This document shows positions 1-6,702 of a stretch of 33,523 nt of DNA, in pieces (within the stretch, counting starts at the first letter, position 1; the number at the start of each line of letters is the position of its first letter). Location of the stretch: positions 1-33,523 of the forward strand of contig CAUBMI010000018.1 of the NCBI GenBank assembly GCA_958436995.1, read 5' to 3'. The translations under genes and the position numbers were made by a program. This DNA is from an uncultured Collinsella sp. (GTDB taxonomy: Bacteria > Actinomycetota > Coriobacteriia > Coriobacteriales > Coriobacteriaceae). The notes beneath the pieces were generated by a model. It saw only the letters and a list, made by a program, of their open reading frames with translations, was not told where the DNA came from and did no database searches.

Positions 1-62
1 GGGGTTGATAAGACGCCGCTTAGCTGCATAATAGGTTCCAGTTAGAAACCCTCGGGTTTGCG

Positions 63-101
63 GGGCGGGATCGTGAAAGCGATTCTGCCCTATTTTTTTT
101 T
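63..101 (+). terminator. Rho-independent terminator at left edge
   Basis: An 11-bp stem (63-73 with 80-90, two G-U pairs) closes a six-base loop and is followed by a run of nine T within 91-101. The orientation stops a rightward transcript that enters from outside the window. An open frame from base 1 to the TAG at 43-45 could be the last 14 codons of that gene, but this is too short to name. Confidence 0.8.
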
Positions 102-130
102 GAAAGACTGCTCGTCCAATGGCTTCTGCA

Positions 131-721
131 TCAGATAAACCACTTGGAGCAGAAGCCGATTTGGAAGACCGAATGGACCAGCATCGAGATTCCTAAACAG
201 GCCATCATCGCGCAAAACCCGATTCCGGCCCATTTCATGAAGGGGTCTTTGCCCAGCCTGTCGGAATCCCGTTCAGATCGGTCGGGTGAATAGGTGTCGG
301 CGTACACGTCGACCCTGGCAGACTCTTTTGAAAGCAGCTCGAGGGCCTCGTCGAGGTCGCCGGCGAGCTTGTCCCCGTCGATTCCGACCTTGAAAAGGTG
401 CGTCTCGTCATGCTGCTTGAGCGCCGATTCATCCTGCAGCAGGTAGAACCTCTCGCCGTTCACCCCGTTCGCCAGAGCGGTCCTCTCGCTCGAGAACGAT
501 CGGATCTCCCTCTTGAGCCTCGGGAAGGCCCCCTTGCCCTCGATTCCGAACTTCTGCGCGAGCGACTCAAGCTGCCAGAGCAGGTCGTACAACCCCACCG
601 CGGGCAGGAGTCCGGCCCCGTACGCCTTTTCGAGCATCGTCCGCTCGAAGCGGTCGTATGCTTTGATTGCCTCGCCGTAAGTCAGCGTGGTCCCGATCGA
701 GGGCATCTCATTCATCTGCAT
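131..721 (-). CDS. Unknown protein with C-terminal membrane segment (third gene of NERD operon)
   Basis: A 196-residue protein that I do not recognise. The start at 721 is chosen because AGGAGA lies seven bases upstream; longer frames upstream run through the preceding gene. The first 160 residues look soluble and mixed alpha-helical, with a charged stretch SPDRSERDSDRLGKD just before one hydrophobic segment (about 172-190, WAGIGFCAMMACLGISM). This suggests a cytoplasmic body anchored at its C-terminus. It follows the 97-residue membrane protein by 19 bp, so the three genes 2034 to 131 look like one leftward transcript. Base composition is lower in GC than the transfer genes. Function unknown; membrane attachment is a shared property of the operon. 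Confidence 0.75.
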   Translation of the reverse strand: MQMNEMPSIGTTLTYGEAIKAYDRFERTMLEKAYGAGLLPAVGLYDLLWQLESLAQKFGIEGKGAFPRLKREIRSFSSERTALANGVNGERFYLLQDESALKQHDETHLFKVGIDGDKLAGDLDEALELLSKESARVDVYADTYSPDRSERDSDRLGKDPFMKWAGIGFCAMMACLGISMLVHSVFQIGFCSKWFI

Positions 722-740
722 CGATTCTCCTGTCCGCCGA

Positions 741-1034
741 TTAGAGGCTGCTCGCCTCGCCGAGCGCTGCCGTATTCGCCGCGAAGCGCACCCCTCCAGA
801 GGTGAGCTCGACGGGGTGTCCGGATTTGACCAGGTCGCAAAGGGCGTATATTCCATATCCCGCCACCCCGGCAATGGAAACGACGAGGCATCCGAGGAGG
901 CCGGCCTGAGGCCCGGTGATGCCGTTCGTCGCATCGACAAGGGATTTGAGCATGCCCCGACAATCGCTTGCTTTGTTGTCCACCGCATCAATCGCCGCGT
1001 AGCTTGTAGCGGTGCGTTCCATAACGTCGTTCAT
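741..1034 (-). CDS. Small single-pass membrane protein (second gene of NERD operon)
   Basis: A 97-residue protein of unknown family. The start at 1034 has a strong GGAGGT site nine bases upstream, and it begins four bases after the stop of the NERD gene, so translation is probably coupled. One clear membrane segment lies at about residues 43-67 (AGLLGCLVVSIAGVAGYGIYAL), with polar N- and C-terminal parts. No catalytic motif is visible. Its size and position between two other membrane proteins suggest a subunit or small partner in a membrane complex; that is inference only. Confidence 0.75.
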   Translation of the reverse strand: MNDVMERTATSYAAIDAVDNKASDCRGMLKSLVDATNGITGPQAGLLGCLVVSIAGVAGYGIYALCDLVKSGHPVELTSGGVRFAANTAALGEASSL

Positions 1035-1038
1035 CTGC

Positions 1039-2034
1039 TTACCTCCATTTTCCCGTTGATCCGAGCACGTATCCGCCCGCAAGGCCTAAAAGAAGAGCCA
1101 CTGCACCCGAGACGAGCGCAGGAGACGGCCTCCGCGCCTGAGATACCGAGCAGGTCTCGCTCTCGGGAGCGGACACGCGAGCGAAATCCTCGCCCTCTTT
1201 CTCCTCCGCAACCGATCGGGCGATCAGCGAGAGGGCCTCGTGCAGGGTTGCCGATACGTACTCGAAATCGATCTCCGGCTCGATCTCGATGGGATGGTGG
1301 GCAGCCTCAAGCGCCGCCTTGATGGCGGAGACGCCTTCGGCCCCTAGGACCTCGTCGCCTCTCAGCAGCTCCTCGACTCGACGCGCGATGCTGCCCGTGC
1401 TCTGAACCTCGACTCGATCAGAATCGTTCCGAATAAAGGTCTTCTCGTTGGCGTTGACGACAAGGGAGACAATCCTTTCATCAGGGAGCTCGCGCCCAAT
1501 TGCGTTGGACACTACCTCGCGCAAGACGTAACGTTTGGAGGCCATCCTCTCCCCGACGTTGCGCATGCGCCCGCTTCCGTCCTCAAACCTCAGGATCCCG
1601 TCGCTCCCGATCGCGGCCGAGGAGGAGTAGTTCTTCACTTCGACTATCACAAGACCCTGCCGGCTGACGAGGATCTGGTCGAACTCATCGTGCTCGCCCT
1701 CGTAGTCCAGCTCGGCATTGACCAGTTGCTCGAAGCCGGACCCGACATGCTTGATCGCGTAGAAGACCCGTCGTTCCCCGGCAAAACCCCTGATTAGGCC
1801 AGCGTGATAGGAGCTGAATCTCTTCAGCGCCTCTATCGCCGCGAGATAGCTTGGGACGCCCATGAGTCCGAGCTCTTCGCCTCGAGCAATAAGATGGTCG
1901 ATGACGTGGTAGGTCTTCACGCTGGAGCTGTACTTGTCTTGAAACACCGTTCTGCATATTGCTTGCTCGAAATCGTTATGCCGTTCGAGAAGGGCCGGCA
2001 CCTCGAACGATTTCTTGGTCAATTCGCATTTCAT
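1039..2034 (-). CDS. NERD-domain (nuclease-related) membrane protein
   Basis: A 331-residue protein with a NERD domain at about residues 84-200. The core signature is visible: FAGERRV (84-90), then EFDQILVSRQGLVIVEVKNY (117-136), which supplies the D...ExK arrangement (D119, E132, K134) of restriction-endonuclease-like folds. The N-terminal 80 residues are helical and the last 25 hold a membrane segment (ALVSGAVALLLGLAGGYVLG). NERD domains are known as predicted nucleases and appear in several mobile-element and defence proteins; the role here is not established. It is the first gene of a leftward operon with two more membrane proteins and is divergent from an XRE regulator. All three motif residues are kept, so an active enzyme is plausible. 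Confidence 0.8.
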   Translation of the reverse strand: MKCELTKKSFEVPALLERHNDFEQAICRTVFQDKYSSSVKTYHVIDHLIARGEELGLMGVPSYLAAIEALKRFSSYHAGLIRGFAGERRVFYAIKHVGSGFEQLVNAELDYEGEHDEFDQILVSRQGLVIVEVKNYSSSAAIGSDGILRFEDGSGRMRNVGERMASKRYVLREVVSNAIGRELPDERIVSLVVNANEKTFIRNDSDRVEVQSTGSIARRVEELLRGDEVLGAEGVSAIKAALEAAHHPIEIEPEIDFEYVSATLHEALSLIARSVAEEKEGEDFARVSAPESETCSVSQARRPSPALVSGAVALLLGLAGGYVLGSTGKWR

Positions 2035-2081
2035 CGTTTAATCCTTTCGTATCGGATGACTTGATTCTCTCAACTTGATAG

Positions 2082-2108
2082 ACTCGTGTATAGAAGCTTT
2101 TCACGAGT
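2082..2108. promoter_or_regulatory. Inverted repeat between NERD operon and XRE gene (operator candidate)
   Basis: ACTCGTG (2082-2088) and CACGAGT (2102-2108) are perfect inverted arms separated by 13 bases with AAGCTT in the middle. They lie between two divergent start codons (2034 leftward, 2140 rightward). A leftward -10-like TATACA overlaps the left arm. Binding by the adjacent XRE protein is the simple reading, untested. Confidence 0.55.
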
Positions 2109-2139
2109 ATCTCAGTGGTAAATGGAAGAGAGAAACAAC

Positions 2140-3003
2140 ATGGGACGAGTCTTAACCGATCAAGAAATGAAAGACGCCTGGGGTGAGCGATTTAAAACCG
2201 AGAGGAAAAAATGGTATGCAACGCAAGAGGACTTCGCGAATGCAATGCAGAAAGAAGGGCATGCTACGACGAAGACCACTGTTGGACGCTGGGAGAAAAT
2301 CGGCGGCAAATACGGCAAAGAAAAACCCGGTTTCCCATCGTTTCCCACGATGCAAACGATTTCAAGACTCCTGAAAGTCCAGATTGGATACTTGATCGGC
2401 GAATCAAAGGGAAGGACGTTCGACGAGCAGGAGGTTTCGGAATATCTCGGAATAAGCGTGGAGGCGGTCAACGCGCTTCGCGAGCTCGCGGCGAGGCCCG
2501 GCGCCAATAGCAGCCCGTTTAAAGAAAAATACGGTTTGCCAACGACCTCTTATGCAGACACCCTCGAAAAAGTCCTGACGAGCAGTAGCTTTCGATGTCT
2601 TATTGACCATCTGAACGAGGTGGATTGCGGCATCTCCGATTTCACTGAGAGAAATTCCCCTAAATCCCGGAACGACAACGCGAACCTACTGGAAAGCGAA
2701 CGCTGTCGCGAATATCGCCTTAGCCCGGAATCGAATCCGGAACGATTCGATCATGATGGGCACTTGGTCAACGAGAGCGGTGCAAGAATGTTCGACCCAG
2801 AAGACCCGGAAAGGCTCGGAGAAGAGGTCATCGGCATGAGGAATAGGGTGCGAATGGCGAAATGCCTGCTGATAGACGACCAAATGGCCATGGTCCGCGA
2901 GGTCTGGCCTCAAGTCGTTCAGCTCGATGAGGGCGTGGCGGACCTCGGCGATATTGTCGTTCAGGCGACCGAGAACAGCTGCAGGGTAACGGAGAAGCCC
3001 TAA
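2140..3003 (+). CDS. XRE-family HTH regulator
   Basis: A 287-residue protein with an N-terminal Cro/C1-type helix-turn-helix spread over about residues 15-80: KWYATQEDFANAMQ, then TTKTTVGRWEK, then a third stretch with MQTISRLLKVQIGYLIGE. The remaining 200 residues are unlike a simple repressor and match no family I recognise. The start at 2140 is preferred because GGAAGAGAG lies eight bases upstream; an ATG at 2122 in the same frame has no good site. It is divergent from the NERD operon and shares its intergenic inverted repeat, which suggests it controls that operon and itself. Codon use is like the NERD genes and unlike the GC-rich transfer genes, so the block probably arrived together. 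Confidence 0.8.
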   Translation: MGRVLTDQEMKDAWGERFKTERKKWYATQEDFANAMQKEGHATTKTTVGRWEKIGGKYGKEKPGFPSFPTMQTISRLLKVQIGYLIGESKGRTFDEQEVSEYLGISVEAVNALRELAARPGANSSPFKEKYGLPTTSYADTLEKVLTSSSFRCLIDHLNEVDCGISDFTERNSPKSRNDNANLLESERCREYRLSPESNPERFDHDGHLVNESGARMFDPEDPERLGEEVIGMRNRVRMAKCLLIDDQMAMVREVWPQVVQLDEGVADLGDIVVQATENSCRVTEKP

Positions 3004-3258
3004 TCGAGCCGCCGACGCCCGCTCGTCCACCCCAGCTTGCCCAGACGGCCCTCCCGCAATGTCCTTGTCCCGGCGGGTGGGTACCATTTACCCGGGTGCA
3101 CCTGGGGCAACGGGCTGAAAAACCTGTGCAAGGTCGCTCGCAGAACACGCAACATCAAACACGACAGAAGAGGCGAACGACAGATGCCGGACCCCGGACG
3201 ACAGCACCGCGGAAGACGAGCATTCCGACCACAACCGAACAACTCCAGCTACTAGGCA

Positions 3259-3286
3259 GGCGCCCGCATGGGCGCCTTTTGCTTTT
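3259..3286 (+). terminator. Rho-independent terminator
   Basis: GGCGCCC (3259-3265), loop GCAT, GGGCGCC (3270-3276), then TTTTGCTTTT. It closes the XRE transcript or a short RNA made from 3004-3258, and separates the accessory block from the replication genes. Confidence 0.88.
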
Positions 3287-3348
3287 CGGGGACTTAGCTG
3301 CGAGCTAAGGCATGCGGCTCATGGCCGTTTCGTGAAGGCCCGACCAGC

Positions 3349-3368
3349 TCGACCCACCTCGACCCGTC
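3349..3368 (+). repeat. CTCGACCC direct-repeat pair, copy 1
   Basis: CTCGACCCA and CTCGACCCG lie side by side with a 10-bp period. Nearly the same sequence occurs at 5387-5406, in both cases in the gap upstream of a transfer-region gene. The 10-bp phase suggests a protein bound on one face of the helix. Confidence 0.5.
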
Positions 3369-3486
3369 TCCGCTCCCGCCGGGCGCGCCAAGCGCCATCA
3401 GGCGGTTCAATCGTCGCGCAGACGAAAAGGCACACGGTGTCGTGCGGTGTCCTCGCGCGGTGCCGCACGGGAAGATTGGAGGAACC

Positions 3487-3705
3487 ATGGCAAGCACAGC
3501 CGAATGCGCCGCGCCCGAGGGCAACCAAGATCGCGGCGAATGGATGACGGTGATCGAGATGCAGGAGTACATGAGGGCGAGCCGAAACAAGGCGTACGAC
3601 CTCATCTGGTCGGGAGAGATCGACTCGTACAGGCTCGGAAGGAAGCTCCTGGTTTCGAGGGCGTCCGTGGACGCCTACATCGAGTCGAGGAGCGGCAGGA
3701 AATGA
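3487..3705 (+). CDS. Small HTH (excisionase-like) DNA-binding protein
   Basis: A 72-residue protein with an excisionase/MerR-type winged helix-turn-helix: WMTVIEMQEYMRASRNKAYDLIWSGEIDSYRLGRKLLVSRASVDAYI, about residues 20-65. Such proteins bend DNA as recombination directionality factors or act as small transcription regulators. GGAGG lies five bases before the ATG. The 17 bases across this ribosome site and start are identical to those of the excisionase gene at 32345. It opens the rightward gene set that leads into rep, so a regulatory role is more likely than excision, but both are open. Confidence 0.75.
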   Translation: MASTAECAAPEGNQDRGEWMTVIEMQEYMRASRNKAYDLIWSGEIDSYRLGRKLLVSRASVDAYIESRSGRK

Positions 3706-3783
3706 CGGCGGCGACCGCCCCGGGAGCCGCCCGCGGCCGGGCACGCGAGGGAGCCTCGAGACGAAAGGAGCTCGAGGACGACC

Positions 3784-4032
3784 ATGACCAAGAGCACTAG
3801 CAGGAGCCAGGTGAGGCTCATCGCATCGACCAACGCGATATTCGGCGCCGACGAGGCGTGCGCGATGCTGCGCATCAGCCGCGACGCCATGTACCGGCTC
3901 GCCAAGGACCCCGACGACCCGTTCCCGATCCGCTACATCGGCGGCAAGACGCGCGACGGCATCGTGCTGCACGACGAGCTCGTCGCATGGGTCGAGCGCA
4001 ACAGCGTCGTCGGCTCGCCCAGAAGGGACTAG
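3784..4032 (+). CDS. Small HTH DNA-binding protein
   Basis: An 82-residue protein with one helix-turn-helix region: FGADEACAMLRISRDAMYRLAKDPDD followed by a wing-like FPIRYIGGKTRDGIVLHDELVAWVE. The order resembles excisionase-family domains. It follows the previous HTH gene by 78 bp and precedes the replication initiator by five bases, which suggests cotranscription with replication functions. GAGGA lies five bases upstream of the ATG at 3784. The target is unknown. Confidence 0.72.
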   Translation: MTKSTSRSQVRLIASTNAIFGADEACAMLRISRDAMYRLAKDPDDPFPIRYIGGKTRDGIVLHDELVAWVERNSVVGSPRRD

Positions 4033-4037
4033 CGCCG

Positions 4038-4553
4038 ATGGCGGCCGCAGGCCCGAGGGGGCGCGACGGCCCCTCCCCGCGCGAGTTCACGGCGGTACGG
4101 CACTTCATGATGGCGGACCTGGGCCTCTCCGGCCTTCCCCTGCTCGTCTACGCGCGCATCTTCGGCTTCTGCGACGGCGGGTGCGACTACTTCGAGAGCA
4201 AGGGCAACCTGGCCCGCTTCCTCAACGTGCAGGAGCGCAGCGCCCACCGCGCCATCCGCGACCTGCTCGACCGGGGCCTCATCGAGGAATGCGGCGTGCA
4301 CGCCCCGGCGCGCGGGCACGCCACCAAGCGGTACCGCATCGTGCGCGAGAGGCTGCCGCCCGGAGCGCTGGCAACCCCTGACGGTTCGTCAGGGTTCCAG
4401 ACGCAAAAGGGTGACGAGATGACAGGGTTCGCCGAGAACAAGGGTGACGAACCGTCAGGGTTCTCAGCCCGAACCCCTGACGAGATGACAGGAAAACCCC
4501 TGACGATATGCCACCCAATAAGCAAAAGGGACAACAAGGACTTCAGAAGATAA
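4038..4553 (+). CDS. Replication initiator-type winged-helix protein containing iterons
   Basis: A 171-residue protein. Residues about 15-90 form a winged helix of the Rep/replisome-organiser type (FMMADLGLSGLPLLVYARI, NLARFLNVQERSAHRAIRDL, LDRGLIEECG). Residues about 113-156 are four tandem 11-residue repeats (TPDGSSGFQTQ, KGDEMTGFAEN, KGDEPSGFSAR, TPDEMTGKPLT), encoded by a 33-bp DNA repeat. An initiator next to a DnaC-like loader, with iterons inside its own gene, is the arrangement of theta-type origins in phages such as lambda and in some plasmids and ICEs. It is therefore probably the initiator that binds those repeats and recruits helicase via the next gene. AAGGG lies upstream of the ATG at 4038. 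Direct proof of binding is lacking. Confidence 0.75.
   Translation: MAAAGPRGRDGPSPREFTAVRHFMMADLGLSGLPLLVYARIFGFCDGGCDYFESKGNLARFLNVQERSAHRAIRDLLDRGLIEECGVHAPARGHATKRYRIVRERLPPGALATPDGSSGFQTQKGDEMTGFAENKGDEPSGFSARTPDEMTGKPLTICHPISKRDNKDFRR
4375..4512 (+). repeat. Iteron array, candidate origin of replication
   Basis: Units start at 4375, 4408, 4441 and 4474, exactly 33 bp apart, with a partial fifth at 4497. Each carries TGACG followed by CGTCA or GACA and often GTCAGGGTTC, so each unit has internal dyad symmetry. The array lies inside the initiator gene and stays in frame. The spacing of about three helical turns fits repeated initiator binding on one face of the DNA. Confidence 0.72.
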
Positions 4554-4567
4554 GGAAGGGGCGCCCG

Positions 4568-5356
4568 ATGGACCGAGCGGGACTCATCACCCTGGAGCAG
4601 GCCCGGGCGGCCGGGCTCTCCTTCGACGAGCCGGAGCCGAGGGCGTGCCCGCACTGCGGCGCCGCCCTCGATCCGCTCGGCGCGGCGCTGGCGGGCAGGG
4701 TCGCCTGGGTCTCCGCCGCCCCCTGCCCGTGCGAGGGCGCAGCCAGCGAGCGGGAGGCCGAGGCGCGAAGGCGCGCGGCCCTCGCCGCCAAGGAGGAGGC
4801 CGCCCGCCGGGAGAAGGCGCTCTCGCGCGCGGGCATCCCCAGGCGTTACTGGGCCGCCGAGGCCGACCGCCCCGAGTTCGCCGAGTACATCGCCTCGTTC
4901 GCGGGCAACGGGGGCGCCGGGCTCTACATACACGGGGGCGTCGGCGCCGGCAAGACGCACGCCGCCTCCGCCATGGCCAGGCTGTTCGCCGAGGCCGGCT
5001 ACGACGTCGCCTTCACGACGGCCAAGGGCATGCTCGAGCGCGTGAAGGCCACGTTCGGCGAGGGCGGCACCGAGGCCGCCGTCGCGCGGTACGCCAAGTG
5101 CGACGTCCTCGTGCTCGACGACCTCGGCAAGGAGGACGCGACCGAGTGGTCCGTCGGCACCGTGTTCAGCGTGCTCGACGCGCGCTACGAGGACATGCGC
5201 CCGACCATCGTCACGTCGAACTACGCGCCGGGCGCGCTGGCGGACAGGCTCGCAAGGCGCGGCGAGCGCGTAACGGCAGAGGCGATCGCGAGCAGGATCT
5301 CCCAGACCTGCAGGCCCGTCTACCTGGGCGGAAGGGACAGGCGCCGGCTCGGCTAG
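4568..5356 (+). CDS. DnaC/IstB-like AAA+ helicase loader
   Basis: A 262-residue AAA+ ATPase. The N-terminus has a zinc-ribbon-like pair CPHC (near 27) and CPC (near 52), followed by a charged helix. Walker A is GGVGAGKTH near 122-130, Walker B VLVLDDLGKE near 179-188, and a sensor segment IVTSNYAP follows. This layout matches DnaC/DnaI-type loaders that place replicative helicase at an origin. The start at 4568 is chosen for AAGGAAGG upstream; a longer start at 4508 would overlap the initiator gene by 46 bases. Pairing with the initiator implies that the element can replicate by itself after excision. Confidence 0.85.
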   Translation: MDRAGLITLEQARAAGLSFDEPEPRACPHCGAALDPLGAALAGRVAWVSAAPCPCEGAASEREAEARRRAALAAKEEAARREKALSRAGIPRRYWAAEADRPEFAEYIASFAGNGGAGLYIHGGVGAGKTHAASAMARLFAEAGYDVAFTTAKGMLERVKATFGEGGTEAAVARYAKCDVLVLDDLGKEDATEWSVGTVFSVLDARYEDMRPTIVTSNYAPGALADRLARRGERVTAEAIASRISQTCRPVYLGGRDRRRLG

Positions 5357-5386
5357 CTTGTGCGCTTCCCGTGGAGGCGCGGACGG

Positions 5387-5406
5387 CTCGACCCAGCTCG
5401 ACCCAT
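5387..5406 (+). repeat. CTCGACCC direct-repeat pair, copy 2
   Basis: CTCGACCCA occurs twice in a row with a 10-bp period, about 150 bp upstream of the gene at 5558. It matches the pair at 3349-3368 over about 20 bases with two or three differences. A TATACA hexamer lies 35-40 bp downstream, which may be a -10 element, though no good -35 is visible. Confidence 0.5.
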
Positions 5407-5557
5407 CGCGGGCGGCCCCGCCCTCTGCCGCAATCGAAATCGCTATACACGTCTTGGGCGGCGCCGACGCGCCGGCACGCACGCCTGCTCCGACTCGCAC
5501 CGTGCCCCCATCGCGAGGACGCCGCCCGCCAAGCAACAAACGAAAGGCGGAGAGCCC

Positions 5558-6091
5558 ATGGACGGCTTCGAGAGGATAACCGGCCGCGAGCACGACGGGC
5601 TCGTGGAGAAGTGCCAGGAGAACGGCTGGCTCAAGGTCGGCGGCTTCGACTGGCAGGACGACCCGTTCCTCGAGGAGTACCCATACGAGTTCTCCCGCAC
5701 GGACAGCGTCGACAGGCTCCGCGAGGCGCTCGGCTCGGGCAACTGGGCCATACGCCAGGGGTTCTGCTACCGCGACCTCGCGTTCATCCAGCAGGTGAAC
5801 GGCGGCGACGAGTGGTGGACGCTCAAGCGCGACGGCGACGCGTGGACCGGCTTCGAGAGCTGGAGCTTCGGCGCCATCGCCCAGGAGCCCGAGCGGTTCG
5901 AGCGCGCCATGCGCGACATGTGCGAGGCGACGCCGGAGCAGTGCCGCAGCGGCGAGTGGGCCCATCTGCACGAGAAGGCGCCCGAGCCGCTGGCGCAGCG
6001 CGCCGCGTCCGCCCGCGAGGCGAGCCTCGCGCACTCCGGGCAGGAAGCCCGCGCCCCAATGGCGCGCGAGAGGGCCGTCGGGGCCGAATAG
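5558..6091 (+). CDS. Conserved-looking transfer-region protein, unknown function, with shared C-terminal tail
   Basis: A 177-residue acidic, tryptophan-rich protein of a family I cannot name. The first 140 residues look like one folded domain (NWAIRQGFCYRDLAFIQQVNG, DEWWTLKRDGDAWTGF). The tail LAQRAASAREASLAHSG (5990-6040) matches tails of the proteins at 6151 and 15147. A GGCGGAGAG site precedes the ATG at 5558, and a strong terminator follows the stop. No signal peptide or membrane segment is seen, so it is probably cytoplasmic. The position between replication and coupling-protein genes suggests a transfer or regulatory accessory. Confidence 0.75.
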   Translation: MDGFERITGREHDGLVEKCQENGWLKVGGFDWQDDPFLEEYPYEFSRTDSVDRLREALGSGNWAIRQGFCYRDLAFIQQVNGGDEWWTLKRDGDAWTGFESWSFGAIAQEPERFERAMRDMCEATPEQCRSGEWAHLHEKAPEPLAQRAASAREASLAHSGQEARAPMARERAVGAE

Positions 6092-6099
6092 GGACAACG

Positions 6100-6124
6100 G
6101 GGGCGCGAAGGCGCCCCTTTTTTT
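6100..6124 (+). terminator. Rho-independent terminator
   Basis: GGGGCGC (6100-6106), loop GAAG, GCGCCCC (6111-6117), then seven T. It ends the transcript of the 5558 gene. The next gene starts only 26 bp later, so the transfer operon either has a promoter overlapping this site or depends on read-through. Confidence 0.9.
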
Positions 6125-6150
6125 CATCTCGACTGGAAGGGAGGCGCGGG

Positions 6151-6702
6151 ATGGCGAGCGACTACGGGGACGAGGCGGGCGGCAAGCTGCTCGACTGGAT
6201 GCTGAGGATCGGCCAGGAGGCCGGCGCCGAGGCAATGGCGCGCAGCGCGAGGGAGCTCTCCGAGCGCCTCGCGGGAATCCGCGGGACCATCGCCGGCGGG
6301 CGCGCCGAGGCCATCGCGGCCGACGGCGCGCCGACCTACGCGAAGCTCAGCCTCGAGGAGCTCTCTGGGCTTCCCGAGTACGCGACGATCAAGGAGGTCG
6401 TCTCCGACAAGCTGCGCGCCGCGTCGGTCGAGCACCACATCATCCCCGGCGAGGGCCGCGACTGGCTGCTCTTCAAGGTGGAGGACGCCCCCGAGGTCGA
6501 CGAGGCCTTCCGCCAGCTCGAGCAAGAGACGGGAAAGGCCGCAGATCGCGCCAGGGAGCGGCTCTCCGAGATCGCCGAGAGGCGCCGGGCGCCCGAGCGG
6601 CTGGCGGAGCGCGCCGAGCGGGCGCGCGAGGCGTCGAGGGCCCACAGCCAGGGCCCCGGCCGGGACCGCGGCCCGCGACATATCGAGGGGCCCGAGAGAT
6701 GA
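6151..6702 (+). CDS. DUF3801/PcfB-like transfer accessory protein
   Basis: A 183-residue protein. The order LLDWMLRIGQEAGAEAMA near the start, then LSLEELSGLPEYATIKEVVSDKL and RDWLLFKVEDAPEVDEAF, resembles the DUF3801/PcfB family, which commonly lies directly upstream of VirD4 in Gram-positive conjugative elements and helps load substrate. The neighbour here is indeed VirD4, overlapping by four bases (ATGA). The C-terminus is arginine-rich and carries LAERAERAREASRAHSQ (6601-6651), shared with two other proteins of the element. GGAAGGGAGG lies upstream of the ATG at 6151. The family call rests on motif order and context, not on a search. Confidence 0.72.
   Translation: MASDYGDEAGGKLLDWMLRIGQEAGAEAMARSARELSERLAGIRGTIAGGRAEAIAADGAPTYAKLSLEELSGLPEYATIKEVVSDKLRAASVEHHIIPGEGRDWLLFKVEDAPEVDEAFRQLEQETGKAADRARERLSEIAERRRAPERLAERAERAREASRAHSQGPGRDRGPRHIEGPER

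Larger units (their letters stand above)
3004..3486. other. Largely non-coding interval between accessory block and replication genes
   Basis: This 483-bp stretch holds no convincing gene. A 23-codon frame (3184-3255) ends just before a terminator but has only a poor ribosome site. TGCAC near 3098 can pair with GTGCA near 3127. A perfect hairpin CTTAGCT-GCG-AGCTAAG sits at 3293-3309. A CTCGACCC repeat lies at 3349-3368. A structured transcript ending at the 3259 terminator is possible but unproven. Confidence 0.5.

Noticed and set aside
3184..3255. 23-codon frame before the 3259 terminator
   Set aside because: The only purine-rich stretch lies too far from the ATG, and the peptide is low-complexity; not enough for a gene call.
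4375..4512. 33-bp repeats as a CRISPR-like array
   Set aside because: Units are contiguous, diverged and in frame with a protein, without spacers.
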